Origin: Microbacterium sp. Leaf320
Lineage (GTDB): Bacteria; Actinomycetota; Actinomycetes; Actinomycetales; Microbacteriaceae
Direction: 5' to 3'
DNA length: 64,000 bases
Assembly (NCBI RefSeq): GCF_001423485.1
Contig: NZ_LMOD01000005.1
Location: 62,001-126,000 of the forward strand
How positions within the stretch are numbered: the stretch's first letter is position 1; each line of letters begins with the position of its first letter. Shown piece after piece: positions 61,963-64,000 of this stretch. The position numbers were made by a program, and so were the translations under genes. The notes below the pieces were generated by a model. That model searched no databases and had not been told where the DNA came from. It was given only the letters and a program-made list of their open reading frames with translations.

Positions 61963-63878
61963 TGGCCGACGTGCTGCCGTACAAGCCGAGGGCCGGTGAG
62001 ATTCCGACCAACCCCGGCGTGTACCGGTTCCGCGACGCCGACGGCCGCGTGCTCTATGTCGGCAAAGCCAAGAACCTGCGTCAGCGCCTGTCGAACTACT
62101 TCGCGCCCCTGCGAACGCTGCACGAGCGCACCCGGCGGATGGTGACCACGGCGTCGTCGGTCGAGTGGACGGTCGTGTCGACCGATGTCGACTCGCTGCA
62201 GCTGGAGTACATGTGGATCAAGGAGTTCGATCCGCCCTTCAACGTGCGGTACAAAGACGACAAGTCGTACCCGTTCATGGCGGTCACCCTCGGAGACGAG
62301 GCTCCTCGGGTGATTGTCACCCGGAACCGCAAGATCCCCGGTGCGCGGTACTTCGGCCCCTATCCCAAGGTCTGGGCGGTGCACGAGACGATCGATCTGA
62401 TGGTCAAGGCGTTCCCCATCCGCACCTGCAGCGACTCGAGCTACAAGCGGGCCATGCAGACGGGGCGACCGTGCTTCCCCGGGCAGATCGGCAAGTGCGG
62501 CGGGCCGTGCTCGATGACCGTCACGATCGACGAGCACCGCGCGATGGTCGACGACTTCGTCGCCTTCATGGCCGGTGGTGACGAGCGGTTCACGCGCGAG
62601 CTGACCACCAGGATGCTCGCAGCTTCAGCGGCGATGGACTACGAGGCCGCGGCCAAGTACCGCGACAAGCTCTCGGCGATCGAGGCCGTGCTCGGCAAGA
62701 GCGCGCTGGTGCTGGCGACCGACGAGGACGCGGACCTGTTCGGCATCGCGGAAGACGAGCTCGCCGCCGCCGTGCAGCACTTCGTGATCCGCGGTGGACG
62801 CGTGCGCGGTGTCCGCGCGATGACGATCGAGAAGGAGATCGACATCTCCGGCGCCGAGCTCGTCGACCAGGTTCTGCAGCGCGCCTACGGAGATGCGCAG
62901 GACGTGCCTCGGCGAATCCTCGTGCCGTCGCTTCCCGACGACGCGGCCGAACTCGAGGTGTGGCTCCGCGAGCGACGGGGCAAGAAGGTCGAGATCGCGG
63001 TCGCTCAGCGCGGGCAGCGCGCCGATCTGATGCGCACGGCGACGCTCAACGCTCAACAGGCGCTGATCCGCTACAAGACTCGACGCACGAGTGACTACGT
63101 CGCGCGCACCCAGGCGTTGACCGACCTGCAGGATGCGTTGGGTCTGACCGAAGCGCCCCTGCGCATCGAATGCTTCGACATCTCGCACCTCGGTGGCACG
63201 AACGTGGTCGCCTCGATGGTCGTCTTCGAAGACGGCCTTCCGCGGAAAGACCAGTACCGATCGTTCAACATCCCCGAGACGACCGACGACACCGACTCGA
63301 TGTACCAGGTGCTCCGTCGACGCCTGGCATACCTCGATCGCCCGGAGGAGGCCGACGAGCCTGCAGCGGTCGTGGCGGTCGCCGGTGAGACGGGGGAGGG
63401 CCTCGAAGAAGTCGTCGTCGAGGTCAAGCGCAAGCCGCGGTTCGCCTATCCTCCCCAGCTGCTGCTCGTCGACGGCGGTCAGCCGCAGGTCGAGGCGGCG
63501 GCGCGGGCCCTCCGCGATGCCGGACACACCGAGATCGCGGTGTGCGGCATCGCGAAGCGACTCGAGGAGATCTGGCTTCCGGGCGAGGACTTCCCGGTCA
63601 TCCTGCCGCGCACGAGCGAGTCCCTCTACCTGCTCCAGCGCCTGCGCGATGAGGCCCACCGCTTCGCGATCACTCACCAGCGCAAGCGACGCAGGAACGA
63701 CATCTCGTCGGTGCTCTCCGAGGTCCCAGGTCTCGGTGCATCCCGTATCAAGGTCCTTCTCAAACACTTCGGATCCGTCACCGCACTCCGGGCCGCGGCG
63801 CCAGGAGAGATCGAAGAGGTGCAGGGGATCGGCCCCGTGCTCGCTCAGAACATCCATACGCATCTCTCCACTCGCTAG
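61962..63878 (+). CDS. uvrC: UvrABC system nuclease UvrC
   Basis: Repair endonuclease (638 aa) that cuts on both sides of the lesion. The N-terminal GIY-YIG domain reads [21 protein letters not shown] Cys cluster ([20 protein letters not shown], then CGGPC) and a UVR helix ([16 protein letters not shown]) follow. The C-terminal RNase H-like domain has [14 protein letters not shown], and the helix-hairpin-helix closes the protein ([31 protein letters not shown]). Its ATG overlaps the uvrA TGA by one base. Its TAG stop lies in the next -10 box. Confidence 0.97.
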   Translation: MADVLPYKPRAGEIPTNPGVYRFRDADGRVLYVGKAKNLRQRLSNYFAPLRTLHERTRRMVTTASSVEWTVVSTDVDSLQLEYMWIKEFDPPFNVRYKDDKSYPFMAVTLGDEAPRVIVTRNRKIPGARYFGPYPKVWAVHETIDLMVKAFPIRTCSDSSYKRAMQTGRPCFPGQIGKCGGPCSMTVTIDEHRAMVDDFVAFMAGGDERFTRELTTRMLAASAAMDYEAAAKYRDKLSAIEAVLGKSALVLATDEDADLFGIAEDELAAAVQHFVIRGGRVRGVRAMTIEKEIDISGAELVDQVLQRAYGDAQDVPRRILVPSLPDDAAELEVWLRERRGKKVEIAVAQRGQRADLMRTATLNAQQALIRYKTRRTSDYVARTQALTDLQDALGLTEAPLRIECFDISHLGGTNVVASMVVFEDGLPRKDQYRSFNIPETTDDTDSMYQVLRRRLAYLDRPEEADEPAAVVAVAGETGEGLEEVVVEVKRKPRFAYPPQLLLVDGGQPQVEAAARALRDAGHTEIAVCGIAKRLEEIWLPGEDFPVILPRTSESLYLLQRLRDEAHRFAITHQRKRRRNDISSVLSEVPGLGASRIKVLLKHFGSVTALRAAAPGEIEEVQGIGPVLAQNIHTHLSTR

Positions 63879-63881
63879 GCT
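63876..63881 (+). promoter_or_regulatory. Candidate -10 box before rapZ, sharing the uvrC stop codon
   Basis: TAGGCT includes the TAG stop of uvrC. It lies 5 nt before an ATG (63887) that opens a 9-codon reading frame ending inside the rapZ start region. rapZ itself starts 27 nt after the box. Confidence 0.45.
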
Positions 63882-63908
63882 GGTGCATGCGGGGGAGAAG
63901 GAGTAACC

Positions 63909-64000
63909 ATGGCTGACGGGGAAAAGGGCGAGTTCCTCATCGTCACGGGCATGTCGGGCGCTGGACGCACGACGGTCGCGAACGCACTCGAGGATCTCGG
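63909..64000 (+). CDS. rapZ: RapZ-family nucleotide-binding protein, 3'-truncated by window edge
   Basis: Only the first 30 codons are inside the window. The product begins MADGEKGEFLIVTGMSGAGR, with the Walker A loop GMSGAGRTT typical of RapZ/YvcJ P-loop proteins. GAGAAGGAG is a strong ribosome site just upstream. In actinobacteria rapZ usually follows uvrC and precedes whiA. Known members bind nucleotides and sometimes RNA; the role in this group is unclear. Confidence 0.85.
   Translation, partial: MADGEKGEFLIVTGMSGAGRTTVANALEDL

Noticed and set aside
1-64000. tRNA genes, CRISPR arrays, insertion sequences or prophage
   Set aside because: Gaps between genes are all under about 210 bases and no clover-leaf, spaced direct repeats, transposase or phage genes were seen.

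Overview
This window is a contiguous piece of a high-GC actinobacterial chromosome. The gene content points to Microbacteriaceae, most likely Microbacterium (inference). Supporting signs are a division/cell-wall cluster with sepF, yggT and divIVA but no ftsA, a ctaE-qcrCAB respiratory operon next to trpD, actinobacterial cytochrome oxidase subunit IV (CtaF), and many promoters whose -10 box lies 6-9 nt before the start codon. It is almost entirely core genome. I saw no tRNA, rRNA, CRISPR array, insertion sequence or prophage, and no gene-free stretch longer than 300 bases.

Layout. 1-15292: cell division and wall cluster, ftsI(partial)-murF-mraY-murD-ftsW-murG-murC-ftsQ-ftsZ-yggS-sepF-yggT-divIVA-lspA-rluD. 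murE is missing from its usual place between ftsI and murF. 15390-17731: an acetyltransferase and an ECF sigma factor with a membrane partner gene. 17807-25681: dnaE, a repeat-bearing membrane protein, hisD, nrdR and pyrD. 25755-28247: a DUF3043 membrane protein, an M20 peptidase and an ErpA-type Fe-S carrier. 28344-31421: cytochrome aa3 oxidase genes ctaC-ctaD-ctaF. 31501-32919: rhodanese, GNAT and RidA genes on the minus strand. 33015-37416: ctaE-qcrCAB on the minus strand. 37609-42265: trpD, a PHP-domain protein, a stand-alone 5'-3' exonuclease and rpsA.

42403-49050 is a six-gene sulfur/acetate operon: sulfonate-type ABC transporter (ATPase, lipoprotein, permease), acetyl-CoA synthetase, O-acetylhomoserine sulfhydrylase and a CoA-binding protein. 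It separates rpsA from coaE, which are neighbours in mycobacteria. 49083-53880 holds coaE, an MFS transporter, a GNAT protein and uvrB. 53900-59015 holds a TfoX-like protein, a small Cys-rich protein divergent from a MarR regulator, and a five-gene MoxR/DUF58/DUF4129 cluster. uvrA, uvrC and the start of rapZ close the window.

Main points. The ftsW-to-ftsQ genes build and flip lipid II, and ftsZ/sepF/divIVA organise septum and pole. ctaCDF plus ctaE-qcrCAB together encode the bc1-aa3 supercomplex. The most striking regulatory pattern is a TANNNT box placed right before the start codon of about fifteen genes, which predicts leaderless mRNAs. In several cases the box uses the stop codon of the upstream gene. 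The best metabolic hypothesis is that Acs in the 42-49 kb operon recycles the acetate released by the neighbouring sulfhydrylase.
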